From assembly GCA_043801855.1 (NCBI GenBank), contig JAZDLQ010000070.1, positions 1 through 64,000 of the forward strand: a DNA stretch of 64,000 nt, in the 5' to 3' direction. Made by a program: the position numbers and the translations under genes. The notes beneath the pieces were generated by a model that searched no databases, was not told the DNA's origin, and saw only the letters and a list, made by a program, of their open reading frames with translations. Below are positions 26,395 through 35,331 of the stretch, piece after piece (position 1 is the first letter of the stretch; every line of letters starts with the position of its first letter). Origin of the DNA: CAYTWW01 sp043801855. Lineage in GTDB: Archaea > Nanobdellota > Nanobdellia > Woesearchaeales > GW2011-AR15.

Positions 26395-27261
26395 ATGGCA
26401 TGGGGATTTATTATTGCAGGAGTTGGATTACTATTTTTCTTTTTAGGAGTAAAAGTTGTAAGGCCAACACACAGGGGTGTTGTTGAGACTCTTGGAAAAT
26501 ATACTGGATATGCATTGCCTGGGTTTCATTGGGTATTTCCAATAATCCAGAGAATGTATGTGGTCAATGTAACTGAGCAAATGGTAGATGCCGAGCCTCA
26601 GGAAATAATTACAAATGATAACCTTAATGCAAGGGTTGATGCGCAGGTTTATTTCAGGGTAAGGCCTGATGAGGAATCTGTAAAAGCCTCATTATACAAT
26701 GTATTTAACACAGATAGGCAGATTGTAAGCCTTGCAAGGACAACGTTAAGAAATATTATAGGCACTTTGACTTTAAAATCCGCCAACAGTGAAAGGGACA
26801 AGATTAATTCTGAGCTTATGAAAACACTTAAAGAAGAGACAAAGCACTGGGGAATTGATGTAGTTAGAACAGAATTAAAAGAAATCGATCCCCCAAAAGA
26901 TGTTCAGGATACAATGAATAAAGTTGTAAAAGCTGAAAACGAAAAAATTGCTGCAAAAGATTACGCAACTGCTGTTGAAACACAGGCTGACGGCCAAAGA
27001 AGAGCATCAATCCAAGAGGCAGAAGGGTTAAAAAAAGCAAGGGTACTTCGGGCAGAAGGAGAGGCTGAGGCGATAAAGCTTGTCAATGAGGCAGCTAATA
27101 AGTATTTTACTGGCAATGCACAGATATTAAGAAAGCTTGAAGCAGTAGAAAAATCATTATCAACCAATACAAAAATTGTTGTTCCAAGCGATTCAGAACT
27201 TGTAAATGTTATTGGAAACCTTGGTGGCATTGCTCCAATAAAATTATCAAAGAAAAAATAA
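26395..27261 (+). CDS. SPFH/stomatin-family (slipin) membrane protein
   Basis: 288 aa: one N-terminal membrane helix, an SPFH domain (VVETLGKYTGYALPGFHWVF...VVNVTEQMVDAEPQEIITNDN), then an Ala/Glu-rich coiled coil (EAEGLKKARVLRAEGEAEA). Archaeal stomatins form membrane-associated oligomers, often partnered with an NfeD protease; no nfeD is adjacent here. Ribosome-binding site GAGGTGAAAA upstream. Confidence 0.92.
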   Translation: MAWGFIIAGVGLLFFFLGVKVVRPTHRGVVETLGKYTGYALPGFHWVFPIIQRMYVVNVTEQMVDAEPQEIITNDNLNARVDAQVYFRVRPDEESVKASLYNVFNTDRQIVSLARTTLRNIIGTLTLKSANSERDKINSELMKTLKEETKHWGIDVVRTELKEIDPPKDVQDTMNKVVKAENEKIAAKDYATAVETQADGQRRASIQEAEGLKKARVLRAEGEAEAIKLVNEAANKYFTGNAQILRKLEAVEKSLSTNTKIVVPSDSELVNVIGNLGGIAPIKLSKKK

Positions 27262-27265
27262 AAAA

Positions 27266-27817
27266 TTATTTTTTCTTTAACAAATAAATATCATAACAGG
27301 CAATTGCTGCACCAAGTACAACACAAAATTTGGTAGTAGGATCAGGGAGATTATCAACAAACGGATGTGTTACTGCGATTGCTGCCCCTATTGCTCCACC
27401 TTTTTTAAATTCGTCTATATATCCTTTCTGGCTTCTATTAACTTCATTTATTCTATAGTTAATACTAAATAGCGCGCCACCAACTAAAAAACCAATTGCA
27501 CAAGCAAGTATCCAGTCATGAGTTATGCCTCTATGTTTATATAAAGAATTGTTTCCATTATATAATTTATCAATATCGCTAGCGAATCCTAAAATTGCAA
27601 CAGAGTATTTAATATAATTTTTTTTTATGCTTTCATATATTTTGTTAAAAAATAAATGTACTGGAGATGCTTCTGCCTGCTCTTTCTTTTCAAGTAACAA
27701 AAGCATCCTGGCGTCTACATAAGAATAGATCATATCAATAAAATAATATGCTGAAATAGTGCATATTGTGTGTGCTGCCGCATCACTCAATAAATCAATA
27801 ATAGTTTCTAATGGCAA
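27266..27817 (-). CDS. Membrane-bound metal-dependent hydrolase-like protein (YdjM/DUF457 type)
   Basis: 183 aa with three or four hydrophobic segments and motifs of the YdjM/DUF457 family: GFASDIDKL and HRGITHDWI, plus a later HPFVDNLPDP, that could bind metal. Relatives act on membranes or are induced by DNA damage in bacteria, but the activity is undefined. It is convergent with the SPFH gene, four bases apart. Confidence 0.65.
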   Translation of the reverse strand: MPLETIIDLLSDAAAHTICTISAYYFIDMIYSYVDARMLLLLEKKEQAEASPVHLFFNKIYESIKKNYIKYSVAILGFASDIDKLYNGNNSLYKHRGITHDWILACAIGFLVGGALFSINYRINEVNRSQKGYIDEFKKGGAIGAAIAVTHPFVDNLPDPTTKFCVVLGAAIACYDIYLLKKK

Positions 27818-27926
27818 ACATTATCACTTTTGAATTTTATAATAAGATTATATTTTTAATACACAGAAAAGTATTTAATATTTAAACTTATAAAAAGTTA
27901 TAATATTGTTTTGGACTTAATTAAAT

Positions 27927-28904
27927 ATGAAATTTATTAATTATGTATTGTTTTTTGTACTGCTCTCAACAAGTGTGGCAGCTATAAGAGATATGCCCTT
28001 CTTTTCAGGAGACGTTATTAGCGATGAGCCTTTTTTTATCAAAGGAGAGGAATATCGGGCTGTTTTTATTAGATATGTGAATAATACAATAATTTATTAC
28101 CCAAACGGAGTCAGTGATGTGCTGACGCAAAATCGCAGTTGTTCTGGCCAATGGATTTATAGCACATGCGTATCAAATATAAGGTATTCAGCAAAAGGAA
28201 GAGTTGTCCCTGAAGATGTGCGCGAAGCAAACATAAATATTACAATCCACCTTACAATTAATTCAACTAACGCAAGCATCATTTTTCTTCAGAAGTATGA
28301 AAAAGAGTCTTTTAGTGCTAAAGAAAAAGTGCCTGTAAAAATCTCGCTAATAAATGAAGGAAAAATTATAGCCGAAAATCTTTCTTTTTCAATAGAGTAT
28401 CCAGGATATTTTGTTGTAACCAACGCAACCGGATGTACTGCCGAATTAAATTCTGTATTCTATAAAGGAACAATGCTAAGTGAAAACAAAGGAATAGAAT
28501 GCACGTATTTTATTTACTCAGAAAAAGAAGCAAAAGTCAATGTAACAGCAGAATACACATATGGTTTTTTGGATAGGCAGATTAAAAAAACAGACACAAA
28601 ATTTCTTAATATAAGTATATCACTTAACCAAAATACCAGTGAAGTTAAAGAAAATATAAGTGATAAAAAACCAGAAGCTAAAAAAGCAGAAAATAATACC
28701 CAAACGGCAATAGCCCAGGACACTAGTCTAATATTAGAACAGCAAGACCAAAACACACAATATGAAAAATTAGAAAAAATATCTCCTTTGATTATATTAG
28801 CAATTGCAATAATGTTACTTATTTTACTTTTATTTGTTAAATTTAAACATAACAAGTACTCAGAATTAGATAAAGAAATACAGGAGATTAAAAAAAAAGA
28901 GTAA
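27927..28904 (+). CDS. Cell-surface protein with C-terminal membrane anchor
   Basis: 325 aa. A signal peptide (LFFVLLSTSVAA) is followed by an extracellular beta-rich region with many N-x-S/T sequons and three disulfide candidates, a low-complexity linker of about 50 residues rich in K, E, N and Q, a membrane helix (IILAIAIMLLILLLFV) and a basic cytoplasmic tail. The region VPVKISLINEGKIIAENLSF resembles a CARDB/archaeal adhesion-type repeat. No specific family. Confidence 0.65.
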   Translation: MKFINYVLFFVLLSTSVAAIRDMPFFSGDVISDEPFFIKGEEYRAVFIRYVNNTIIYYPNGVSDVLTQNRSCSGQWIYSTCVSNIRYSAKGRVVPEDVREANINITIHLTINSTNASIIFLQKYEKESFSAKEKVPVKISLINEGKIIAENLSFSIEYPGYFVVTNATGCTAELNSVFYKGTMLSENKGIECTYFIYSEKEAKVNVTAEYTYGFLDRQIKKTDTKFLNISISLNQNTSEVKENISDKKPEAKKAENNTQTAIAQDTSLILEQQDQNTQYEKLEKISPLIILAIAIMLLILLLFVKFKHNKYSELDKEIQEIKKKE

Positions 28905-28938
28905 TCTTTTTATAACAACAAATTCTCTTTTTAGATTT

Positions 28939-29805
28939 ATGGCTAGGCAGGCTATTGTTGAAGGAAAATTCTACGAAAAGGATTTTGGCGCGCTCGATAA
29001 GCAGATTACAGGGTGTTTTACTGGTGAAAAGGGCCCTGGTGAACTTCCGATAACAAGAGATGACACAAAAAAGATAAAGGCAATAATAGCCCCTCATGCT
29101 GGCTATGTTTTTAGCGGAAGTGCTGCTGCCTGGGCATATAAAGAAATTGCTGAACGCCATTTTCCAAAAACATATATTCTTCTTGGTTTCAGCCACGATG
29201 GTGAAGATTCAGGAATATCGATTGAAGACTGGAAAACACCATTTGGCTTGATAAAAACAGATAAAGCGCTTGCAATGCACCTTAAAGAAAATACAAGCCT
29301 AAAAATTAACGAAACGCCGCATATTAGCGAGCATTCAATTGAGGTTCAACTTCCTTTTTTGCAGTTTGTAAGTAAAGATCAACTGGCAAACCTAAATATT
29401 CTTCCTATATCAATTGACAGAGATATTGATTTTCGGACTCTGGGAGAAGAAATGTATAATGCACTAAAAGGAAAGGATATTGTTTTTATAGTGAGCTCTG
29501 ATTTTACACACTACGGAAGAGGATATGGTTATGTTCCTTTTACAACAGATATTTCTGCAAGGCTTAAAGAAATGGATGAAAAGGCAATTGATTTAATCAA
29601 GTGGTTAAAAATTGATGAATTTGGTGATTACCTTAATCGAACACAAATAACAATCTGTGGTTATTATCCGATTTTATTACTTATGAAGATTTTGTCAATG
29701 GAAGAAGATAAGCCCAAAGGAAGCCTTCTCATGTATTATACATCAGGAGAATTAACAGGAGATTATTCAATGTCAGTAAGCTATGTCAGCATGATGTTTA
29801 GATAG
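28939..29805 (+). CDS. MEMO1 family protein (AmmeMemoRadiSam system protein B)
   Basis: 288 aa with the MEMO pattern: IIAPHAGYVFSGSAAAWAY, ISEHSIEVQLPFLQ, VSSDFTHYGRGYGY, and CGYYPILLLMKI. The histidines in PHAGY, EHS and FTHYG correspond to the metal-site residues of the extradiol-dioxygenase-like fold. It is often encoded with a radical SAM protein and an AMMECR1 protein; neither is adjacent here. Function unproven in archaea. The stop is TAG. Confidence 0.92.
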   Translation: MARQAIVEGKFYEKDFGALDKQITGCFTGEKGPGELPITRDDTKKIKAIIAPHAGYVFSGSAAAWAYKEIAERHFPKTYILLGFSHDGEDSGISIEDWKTPFGLIKTDKALAMHLKENTSLKINETPHISEHSIEVQLPFLQFVSKDQLANLNILPISIDRDIDFRTLGEEMYNALKGKDIVFIVSSDFTHYGRGYGYVPFTTDISARLKEMDEKAIDLIKWLKIDEFGDYLNRTQITICGYYPILLLMKILSMEEDKPKGSLLMYYTSGELTGDYSMSVSYVSMMFR

Positions 29806-29847
29806 TTTTCACAATCTTTATATTCTCTATTCTACTTTTAGGTTATT

Positions 29848-31035
29848 ATGTATAAATCCTTAGGAGATCTTGCAAGAATGCTTTTGCCGCTCTCAAGGCA
29901 AAAAGAGTATTCACTATTAAGAATTAAAGAGCTAAATAATGAAGAAAATTACAAAAAAGCAAAATTTCTGATTAAAACAGGAAAAGCAGATATAACTCTT
30001 GAGCGATTTAGCGTTTCTCCAAAAATAGCTGAAGAAACGCTTTATCCTTGCCTTAAGGTAAAAAGCAAGGATGATGAAGTTAAGCAATTTATTAAAGACT
30101 TAAACACTGAACTTGAAAATTCAGTTAAAGAAAAAGCATTTGTTAGCTTTTCAAAGCATCCGGAAATCATTCTTGATTACATTGCTCCAAATATTTTTGG
30201 ACTTGATTCAATTAAAGAGGCAGTTGCATTGCAGTTATTTTGCACTGAGCCTGTTCACATGCTTTTGCTTGGTGACCCTGGAACAGGTAAAACAGAGATA
30301 TTAAAGTCAGCTTCAGAGCTTCATCCGATTTCTTCTTTTGGCCTAGGTTCAGGCATTAGTGGCGCTGGCCTTGGAGTTACGGTTAGAGGAAATGAAACAG
30401 TTCTTGGGCTCTTGCCAAGGGCAGATGGCGGTCTTTGTGCTATTGATGAACTCAATTTAATGAAAAGAGAAGAATATGCATACCTTTATTCTGCGATGGA
30501 AAAAGGATATATAACATATAATAAGGCAAATAAGAACTTAAATGTAAAAACAGATGTCAAAATTCTGGCAACAGCAAATCCTAAAGGAGATAAGTTTGTA
30601 GGATGGATGCTCGATACATTAAGGGATCAGATTCCTTTTGACTCTGCTCTTCTTTCAAGGTTCCATATTGTTTTTCTGATCAGAAAGCAAGGTGTTGAAG
30701 GATTTTTGCATATAACAAAAAAAATAGTATCCTGTAAAAAAGAGCCTGTAAATAATTCTGATATTATTTTTATAAAAAATTACATTGAGTCAGTTGAAGA
30801 CATAAAGTCAGAGTTTCCTAAGGAATTTGAACCACATGTAGTTAATTTTATGAAATATATTAAGGAAAACGAAGACAAATTTTTAATTGAAGCAACACCC
30901 AGGATAGTTGTCGGATTTGTCAGGCTTTGTAAAGCAAGGGCACGGATGTATAAAAGAGATAAGGCGAATCTTGAGGACGTCAAAAAAATAAAGGAAATAA
31001 TCGAGAAATCCCTCTTCATCAGGGAAAAAAGTTAA
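29848..31035 (+). CDS. MCM-like AAA+ ATPase lacking the canonical N-terminal domain
   Basis: 395 aa. APNIFGLDSIKEAVALQLF followed by Walker A GDPGTGKTEILK (about residue 142), a hairpin region GSGISGAGLGVTVRG, Walker B GGLCAIDELNLM and SRFHIVFLI follow MCM closely. However, the first 110 residues lack the zinc ribbon and OB fold of MCM at 15219-17240. It may be an MCM-derived accessory ATPase acting on replication forks or another substrate (inference). A TATA-like TTTATATTC lies 20-30 bases before the ATG. Confidence 0.75.
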   Translation: MYKSLGDLARMLLPLSRQKEYSLLRIKELNNEENYKKAKFLIKTGKADITLERFSVSPKIAEETLYPCLKVKSKDDEVKQFIKDLNTELENSVKEKAFVSFSKHPEIILDYIAPNIFGLDSIKEAVALQLFCTEPVHMLLLGDPGTGKTEILKSASELHPISSFGLGSGISGAGLGVTVRGNETVLGLLPRADGGLCAIDELNLMKREEYAYLYSAMEKGYITYNKANKNLNVKTDVKILATANPKGDKFVGWMLDTLRDQIPFDSALLSRFHIVFLIRKQGVEGFLHITKKIVSCKKEPVNNSDIIFIKNYIESVEDIKSEFPKEFEPHVVNFMKYIKENEDKFLIEATPRIVVGFVRLCKARARMYKRDKANLEDVKKIKEIIEKSLFIREKS

Positions 31036-31074
31036 ATAGAAGCAAGTATTATCTAATTCTACTCGAGTAATTTA

Positions 31075-31275
31075 GCGGGAGGGGAGAGGAGCCATATGCT
31101 CTAGCGGTTATAACTATTCCGTTTTTTGAGCTTATGCATAAGTAAAAGCGATTGGGTGTGCAAGGGAACCCCAAATGCATGAGAAACTTAAGCTTACGCC
31201 AAAAAATGAGTCAGCCAAAGAGCAAAGCGCCTGCACGCGAAAAGCAAATGAGACACTCTTCCTTTTTTCTTTTTA
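31075..31275 (+). ncRNA. Candidate structured non-coding RNA, family not identified
   Basis: The stretch has no ORF and is GC-richer than its surroundings. Its ends pair: GGGAGAG (31082-31088) with CTCTTCC (31256-31262), followed directly by a T-rich terminator. Inside are a hairpin GAGC/GCTC (31089-31101), a nine-pair helix CTTATGCAT/ATGCATGAG (31131-31139 with 31175-31183) enclosing TTGGG/CCCAA, and a possible pseudoknot GTGCAAGG/CCTGCAC (31158-31165 with 31230-31236). I could not match RNase P RNA or SRP RNA consensus motifs. A stable abundant RNA is likely; the strand is inferred from the terminator. Confidence 0.55.
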
Positions 31276-31288
31276 ATATGTTTCTTTA

Positions 31289-31729
31289 TTATTTATGATA
31301 ATTTTCATTATTTAATATTGTGAATCCTCTATAAATCTGTTCGCTTAGAAGAAGAAGCGCAAATTCATGCGTGAAAGTCATTTTTGATATCGAGATTATT
31401 TTTGTTGCTTTTGCAAGTACTTCTTCACTTAGGCCGCTGTAGCCGCCAATCACAAAACACGCATTTTTTTCTTTTAATGTCTTTGCAAATTCTTCGCTTG
31501 TTAATTCAACTCCTTTTACATCAAGGCAATAGATTGGCGCATGTTTTTTAGAAAGCAAGTCAAGGATTCTTTTTCCCTCTTCTTTTTTAGCTTCATTGAC
31601 TTTTATTTTCTCTTCTTTAACTATACTTACTTCAAGTTTAGTGTATTTTGAGATTCTCTTGATGAATTCAGAAGTTAATCCATCAATGTTTGGATTCTTT
31701 ACCTTTCCTACAGCTATTATTTTTATCAT
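31289..31729 (-). CDS. rlmH: 23S rRNA pseudouridine-1915 N3-methyltransferase RlmH
   Basis: 146 aa SPOUT (trefoil knot) methyltransferase. The SAM-binding part reads CFVIGGYSGLSEEV and ISISKMTFTHEFALLLLSEQ, ending with the signature GFTILNNENYHK. It methylates pseudouridine in helix 69 of 23S rRNA in bacteria; homologues exist in some archaea. It is convergent with the RNA candidate upstream and is followed by a peptidase-like gene on the same strand. Confidence 0.93.
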   Translation of the reverse strand: MIKIIAVGKVKNPNIDGLTSEFIKRISKYTKLEVSIVKEEKIKVNEAKKEEGKRILDLLSKKHAPIYCLDVKGVELTSEEFAKTLKEKNACFVIGGYSGLSEEVLAKATKIISISKMTFTHEFALLLLSEQIYRGFTILNNENYHK

Positions 31730-31736
31730 CGTATAT

Positions 31737-32438
31737 CTAAATTGCTTTTTTCAAAACTTCTTTTATAGTAAATCCATAAATATCTTTAAAATTCTTTTCA
31801 AGCGCAACTCTATTTTGCACTTTTTTATATTCCTTGATAAGTAAAATAAGTTTTTCATGTCCATACTTTTCAATAAGATAGCCAACAAGCAATGTGCTTA
31901 AGACATACATTTGACTGTTGTATTTATTGTATTTGTCTTTTCTTGGTCTGTAAAGCAGGTAATCTTTTTTGTTTGTTGAATTTATAATCTTAATTTGTTT
32001 TTTGAAAAAGTTAATTATTTTTGTATCCATCATATACGTTGCATATCCCTCACACAACCAAAGCGGCTTGCTGTTCCCTACATATGTTATATAAAAAATA
32101 TGATTGATTTCATGGTCAAACAAGCTTTCAAAGCTTGGGTGTTTTGGGAGTTTTGTGACAGCTAATTTATCTCTTACTGATGGAGAAAAAAGGACAAACT
32201 TCTTTTTCTTGTTAATAACCATCGCTTGATGCCAAATCTCAGATTTAATTCCTGAAAATTTATCAAACTCTTCTCTAGTATAGCAAACAATTATCTTATA
32301 TTTTTTCGGAATTATTTTAAAAATATTATAATACTTGTTTTCAGCTTTGTTTATTGCAGAAAACAGTTCTTCTATTGTCTTATCAGAATCCAAATAATTT
32401 ATCTCAAAAAATTTTGTTTTTTTAGTTATTCGTGCCAT
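31737..32438 (-). CDS. Gluzincin-type metallopeptidase-like protein
   Basis: 233 aa. The zinc-binding motif DHEINHIFY (HExxH) is followed about 20 residues later by PLWLCEGYATYM, supplying the third (Glu) ligand and the conserved Glu-Gly of the peptidase MA/basic-secretory-like group. No signal peptide is visible, so it is probably cytoplasmic. Seven bases separate it from rlmH, and it may be cotranscribed with rsmI upstream. Confidence 0.7.
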   Translation of the reverse strand: MARITKKTKFFEINYLDSDKTIEELFSAINKAENKYYNIFKIIPKKYKIIVCYTREEFDKFSGIKSEIWHQAMVINKKKKFVLFSPSVRDKLAVTKLPKHPSFESLFDHEINHIFYITYVGNSKPLWLCEGYATYMMDTKIINFFKKQIKIINSTNKKDYLLYRPRKDKYNKYNSQMYVLSTLLVGYLIEKYGHEKLILLIKEYKKVQNRVALEKNFKDIYGFTIKEVLKKAI

Positions 32439-32450
32439 TTTTTTTAGATT

Positions 32451-33113
32451 TCATTCTTTCCCAATCAAAAGTACAATCTCTCCTTTAATGTCTCTATTCT
32501 TAATTTTTTCAAAAACATCAGCGCTACTTCCACAAATAAATTCCTCAAACTTTTTTGTCAGTTCTCTAGCAATTACTATATTTCTTTCAGGCATTGCCTT
32601 TGCAAGCAATTCAATTGTTTTTTTGATCCTGTGCGGCGATTCATATACAATTATTGTTTCATCTCTTTTAGTAATGTTTTCGAAAAAATCATTTTTCTTC
32701 TTCTCTTTTTTTGGTAGAAAGCCGTAGAATGAAAAAGAATCAGTAGGAAGCCCGCTACATGATATTGCAGCAATTGCTGCGCAAGGTCCAGGAATTGGGC
32801 AGGCCTTGATTGAGTTTTTAACGCATTCTCTTACAAGATAAAATCCTGGGTCAGATATTCCTGGCGTTCCATTATCGCTGACAAGAGATATTTCCATACC
32901 TGATTTTAGAAGTTCAACTACTTTTTTTGTTTTGTATAATTTATTGTTATCATTATAGCTTTCTAATTTTGCCTGTATACTATATTCATTTAAAAGTATA
33001 GAAGTGCGTCTTGTGTCTTCAGCAAGTATCAGTTCTGAATTTTTTAATGTCTCAACAGCCCTATAAGTGATGTCTTTTAGATTTCCAATTGGTGTTGATA
33101 CAAGATAAAGCAT
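32451..33113 (-). CDS. rsmI: 16S rRNA 2'-O-methyltransferase RsmI-like
   Basis: About 220 aa from ATG 33113, where the family N-terminus MLYLVSTPIGNLKDITYRA begins. Tetrapyrrole-methylase fold motifs: LILAEDTRRT, SLVSDNGTPGISDPG, and PIPGPCAAIAAISCSGLPTD. RsmI methylates C1402 of 16S rRNA in bacteria. The gene is predominantly bacterial, so its presence in this archaeal context suggests transfer (inference). Confidence 0.9.
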   Translation of the reverse strand: MLYLVSTPIGNLKDITYRAVETLKNSELILAEDTRRTSILLNEYSIQAKLESYNDNNKLYKTKKVVELLKSGMEISLVSDNGTPGISDPGFYLVRECVKNSIKACPIPGPCAAIAAISCSGLPTDSFSFYGFLPKKEKKKNDFFENITKRDETIIVYESPHRIKKTIELLAKAMPERNIVIARELTKKFEEFICGSSADVFEKIKNRDIKGEIVLLIGKE

Positions 33114-33153
33114 TAATATAGAAAAAACGTCCTGTCTTTTTAATATTCGTATT

Positions 33154-33519
33154 TTATCCGGCACGCGTGCCATTTGGCACTTCTTTTTCAGGCATTGCAA
33201 GGACAGGTGTTATCTTATCAGTATATCCTATATCAAAAAGCATCCCTTCAGATAGAATGCCTTTTATTTTTCGTGGCTCGAGATTGACGACAAATAGCGC
33301 CTGCTTTCCCTCTATTTCTTTAGGGGTTTCCCGCTCTTTTTTCATCCCGACAACGATAGTGCGTTTGTGGTTGCCAAAATTCACTGTAAGTTTTACCAGT
33401 TTATCAGAATCAGCAATATCTTCTACTAATTCAATAGTGCCTACTCGAACGTCTATCTTTTCAAGCAACTCAAAATTTATTATTGGTTTGATTGGTGCAT
33501 TTGTCATTTTAACCTTCAT
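33154..33519 (-). CDS. tRNA-binding OB-fold protein (MetRS C-terminal/CsaA/Arc1p-like)
   Basis: 121 aa stand-alone tRNA_bind domain: FELLEKIDVRVGTIELVEDI, RTIVVGMKKERE...GKQALFVVNLEPRKIKG, SEGMLFDIG. In other organisms this domain is fused to methionyl-tRNA synthetase or acts as a trans tRNA-delivery factor. No metG is in the window. The gene probably forms an operon with the hydrolase gene upstream of it (seven bases apart). Confidence 0.9.
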   Translation of the reverse strand: MKVKMTNAPIKPIINFELLEKIDVRVGTIELVEDIADSDKLVKLTVNFGNHKRTIVVGMKKERETPKEIEGKQALFVVNLEPRKIKGILSEGMLFDIGYTDKITPVLAMPEKEVPNGTRAG

Positions 33520-33526
33520 TGATTTA

Positions 33527-34378
33527 TTATTTATTAAGAATCCATTTACATATCTCGCTTGCTATGAGGTTCTCAGTTCCGGAAAACCAATGGTTTGCAT
33601 CTTTTATCAATAAAGTCTCACATTTAGTTTTTTCTTCGAGTGCTTTAAGTTTGTCATTTGGATTCTTTTGATAATCATCTTTAGAGCCAAAAACTGCAAG
33701 AATTGGGATTTTTATGCTTTTTAATTCGCTTAGCTTGCCGTTTGTATGTATAATCCTTGCTGATGTGCTTGTTGGGTCACTCACTTGTATAAACATATTT
33801 GCGCTTAGCATTGGATAATACTGCATCCATTGTGGGACAGGTTCCTGGCCTTTACCTTCACTTATCATGTCTTTTGCAATCTTTATTGCTTCATTATATT
33901 TTTTCTTGTTAAACAGTGAACTTGCAAATTCTGCATCATCAACTGGAGCAAGCATTACTAAACACTTAATCCTGATGTCTTTTTGATTAAATACATAATA
34001 TACTATTTTTTGGCAACCTAAACTATGGCCTTGCAATATAAATTCAGAGTATCTTCTCTTTGTAAGAAAATCAAGTGCTGCATCAATATCATATATAGAT
34101 TCCTCAAATTTTTCTAAAGAGCCGCCTATTTTCTCTTTTTTTTTGTTTTTCAAAAATTCAGTGATTATTCCTGCTCCACGTGTATTAATAGTTAGAAAAG
34201 CAATATTTTTTTCTAATAAATATGCAGAAATCTTATCGATAAATCTGTTTTCATAAAAATTGCCAACCCATCCATGTATATGAACAACTGCTTTTGAAGA
34301 TTTTATTTTTGGTTCAAATAGTAAACCTTGTAATTCAAGTTTATCCTTAGTATAAATCCTTACTAGCTCGCTTTGCAT
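33527..34378 (-). CDS. Alpha/beta hydrolase
   Basis: 283 aa. HIHGWVGNFYENRF (oxyanion region), nucleophile elbow LQGHSLGCQK, acid-loop candidate AVFGSKDDYQKN and a late His in KDANHWFSG give a plausible Ser-Asp-His triad. It resembles DUF1749/serine aminopeptidase-like hydrolases. The ATG lies close to the divergent methyltransferase promoter. Substrate unknown. Confidence 0.85.
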   Translation of the reverse strand: MQSELVRIYTKDKLELQGLLFEPKIKSSKAVVHIHGWVGNFYENRFIDKISAYLLEKNIAFLTINTRGAGIITEFLKNKKKEKIGGSLEKFEESIYDIDAALDFLTKRRYSEFILQGHSLGCQKIVYYVFNQKDIRIKCLVMLAPVDDAEFASSLFNKKKYNEAIKIAKDMISEGKGQEPVPQWMQYYPMLSANMFIQVSDPTSTSARIIHTNGKLSELKSIKIPILAVFGSKDDYQKNPNDKLKALEEKTKCETLLIKDANHWFSGTENLIASEICKWILNK

Positions 34379-34430
34379 ACATTCTCAAATGAACAAAAGC
34401 TATTTATATTTTATTCTATTATTAAATCAT

Positions 34431-35291
34431 ATGACTCAAAATCTTGAAAAAACAGCTACACCATGGAAAGGCATCGCAGATATGTGGAACACTTATTTCA
34501 CTCCACCAAGTAGAATTTCAGGAGATGAAGTAAAAAAATACAGAGAATGGCTTAAAAGATTGAAAAGACCTGAAATGAAGGCGCTGGTTCTTGGTGTTAC
34601 TCCAGAAATTAGAGAACTTCTGTTTGCATTAGGTTATAAAATAACATGTATTGACATTAATCCAGAAATGATTAAGGCAATGGACAGTGTTATTAAAACT
34701 AAAGATCCTAACGAAATAATAATAAACGAAAATTGGCTTGGTAATTCTATACCATCACATTCATTTGATATTGTTGTTGGAGATTGTGTTCTTGAAAACG
34801 TCCTTTGGGAACAAAGAGATGAGTTATTGTTTGAAATAGTAAGAATTCTTAAGCCGAATAAATTATTTATTACTCGAATCTTTACAGTTCCTAGAAAAAA
34901 ACCTTATAATAATATTCATGAAGTTTTAGAAAAATTCAGTGAAAAAGAACCCAATTACAGAAGTGCTCTCGAGTTTATTTTCGATCTTCAAATTTTGTTT
35001 TACACTGAAAGAGATCACAAGGGAACATTTTCAAAACCAAAAGAAGAGATTGAGAAACTTAGAGTAAATGGGCGCTTTAGTTTTAAGAGTGAGAAATTGA
35101 ATAAGCTATTGGACTTGGTTTGGAACTTTTGGTGTCAAAAATATGTAAATAAGGTCTATTATTATCCCTATCAAGATGAAGAAGAAATAAGAGTGCAAAA
35201 TTTCTTTAAAATTGAAGAAAAGTTTAATCAGGCACAAGATAATGAATATTCAAAATATACACCCATGTATATTCTAAAATTAAAATCTTAA
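34431..35291 (+). CDS. SAM-dependent methyltransferase
   Basis: About 286 aa from ATG 34431, chosen because a TATA-like CTATTTATATTTT lies about 25 bases before it; the upstream ATG at 34389 would precede the promoter. Class I fold: MKALVLGVTPEIRELLF, ITCIDINPEMIKAM, NSFDIVVGDCVLENV. The motif I glycine pattern is reduced (LGVTPE), as in many small archaeal methyltransferases. Target unknown. Confidence 0.8.
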   Translation: MTQNLEKTATPWKGIADMWNTYFTPPSRISGDEVKKYREWLKRLKRPEMKALVLGVTPEIRELLFALGYKITCIDINPEMIKAMDSVIKTKDPNEIIINENWLGNSIPSHSFDIVVGDCVLENVLWEQRDELLFEIVRILKPNKLFITRIFTVPRKKPYNNIHEVLEKFSEKEPNYRSALEFIFDLQILFYTERDHKGTFSKPKEEIEKLRVNGRFSFKSEKLNKLLDLVWNFWCQKYVNKVYYYPYQDEEEIRVQNFFKIEEKFNQAQDNEYSKYTPMYILKLKS

Positions 35292-35331
35292 TATTATAAG
35301 AAAAAATAAGCATTCTACAATCTATGACTGC

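Noticed and set aside
31075..31275. Assignment as RNase P RNA or archaeal SRP RNA
   Set aside because: I could not find the conserved P4 strands of RNase P RNA or the SRP helix-8 GGAAGGGAGCAG-type motif, so I left the family open.
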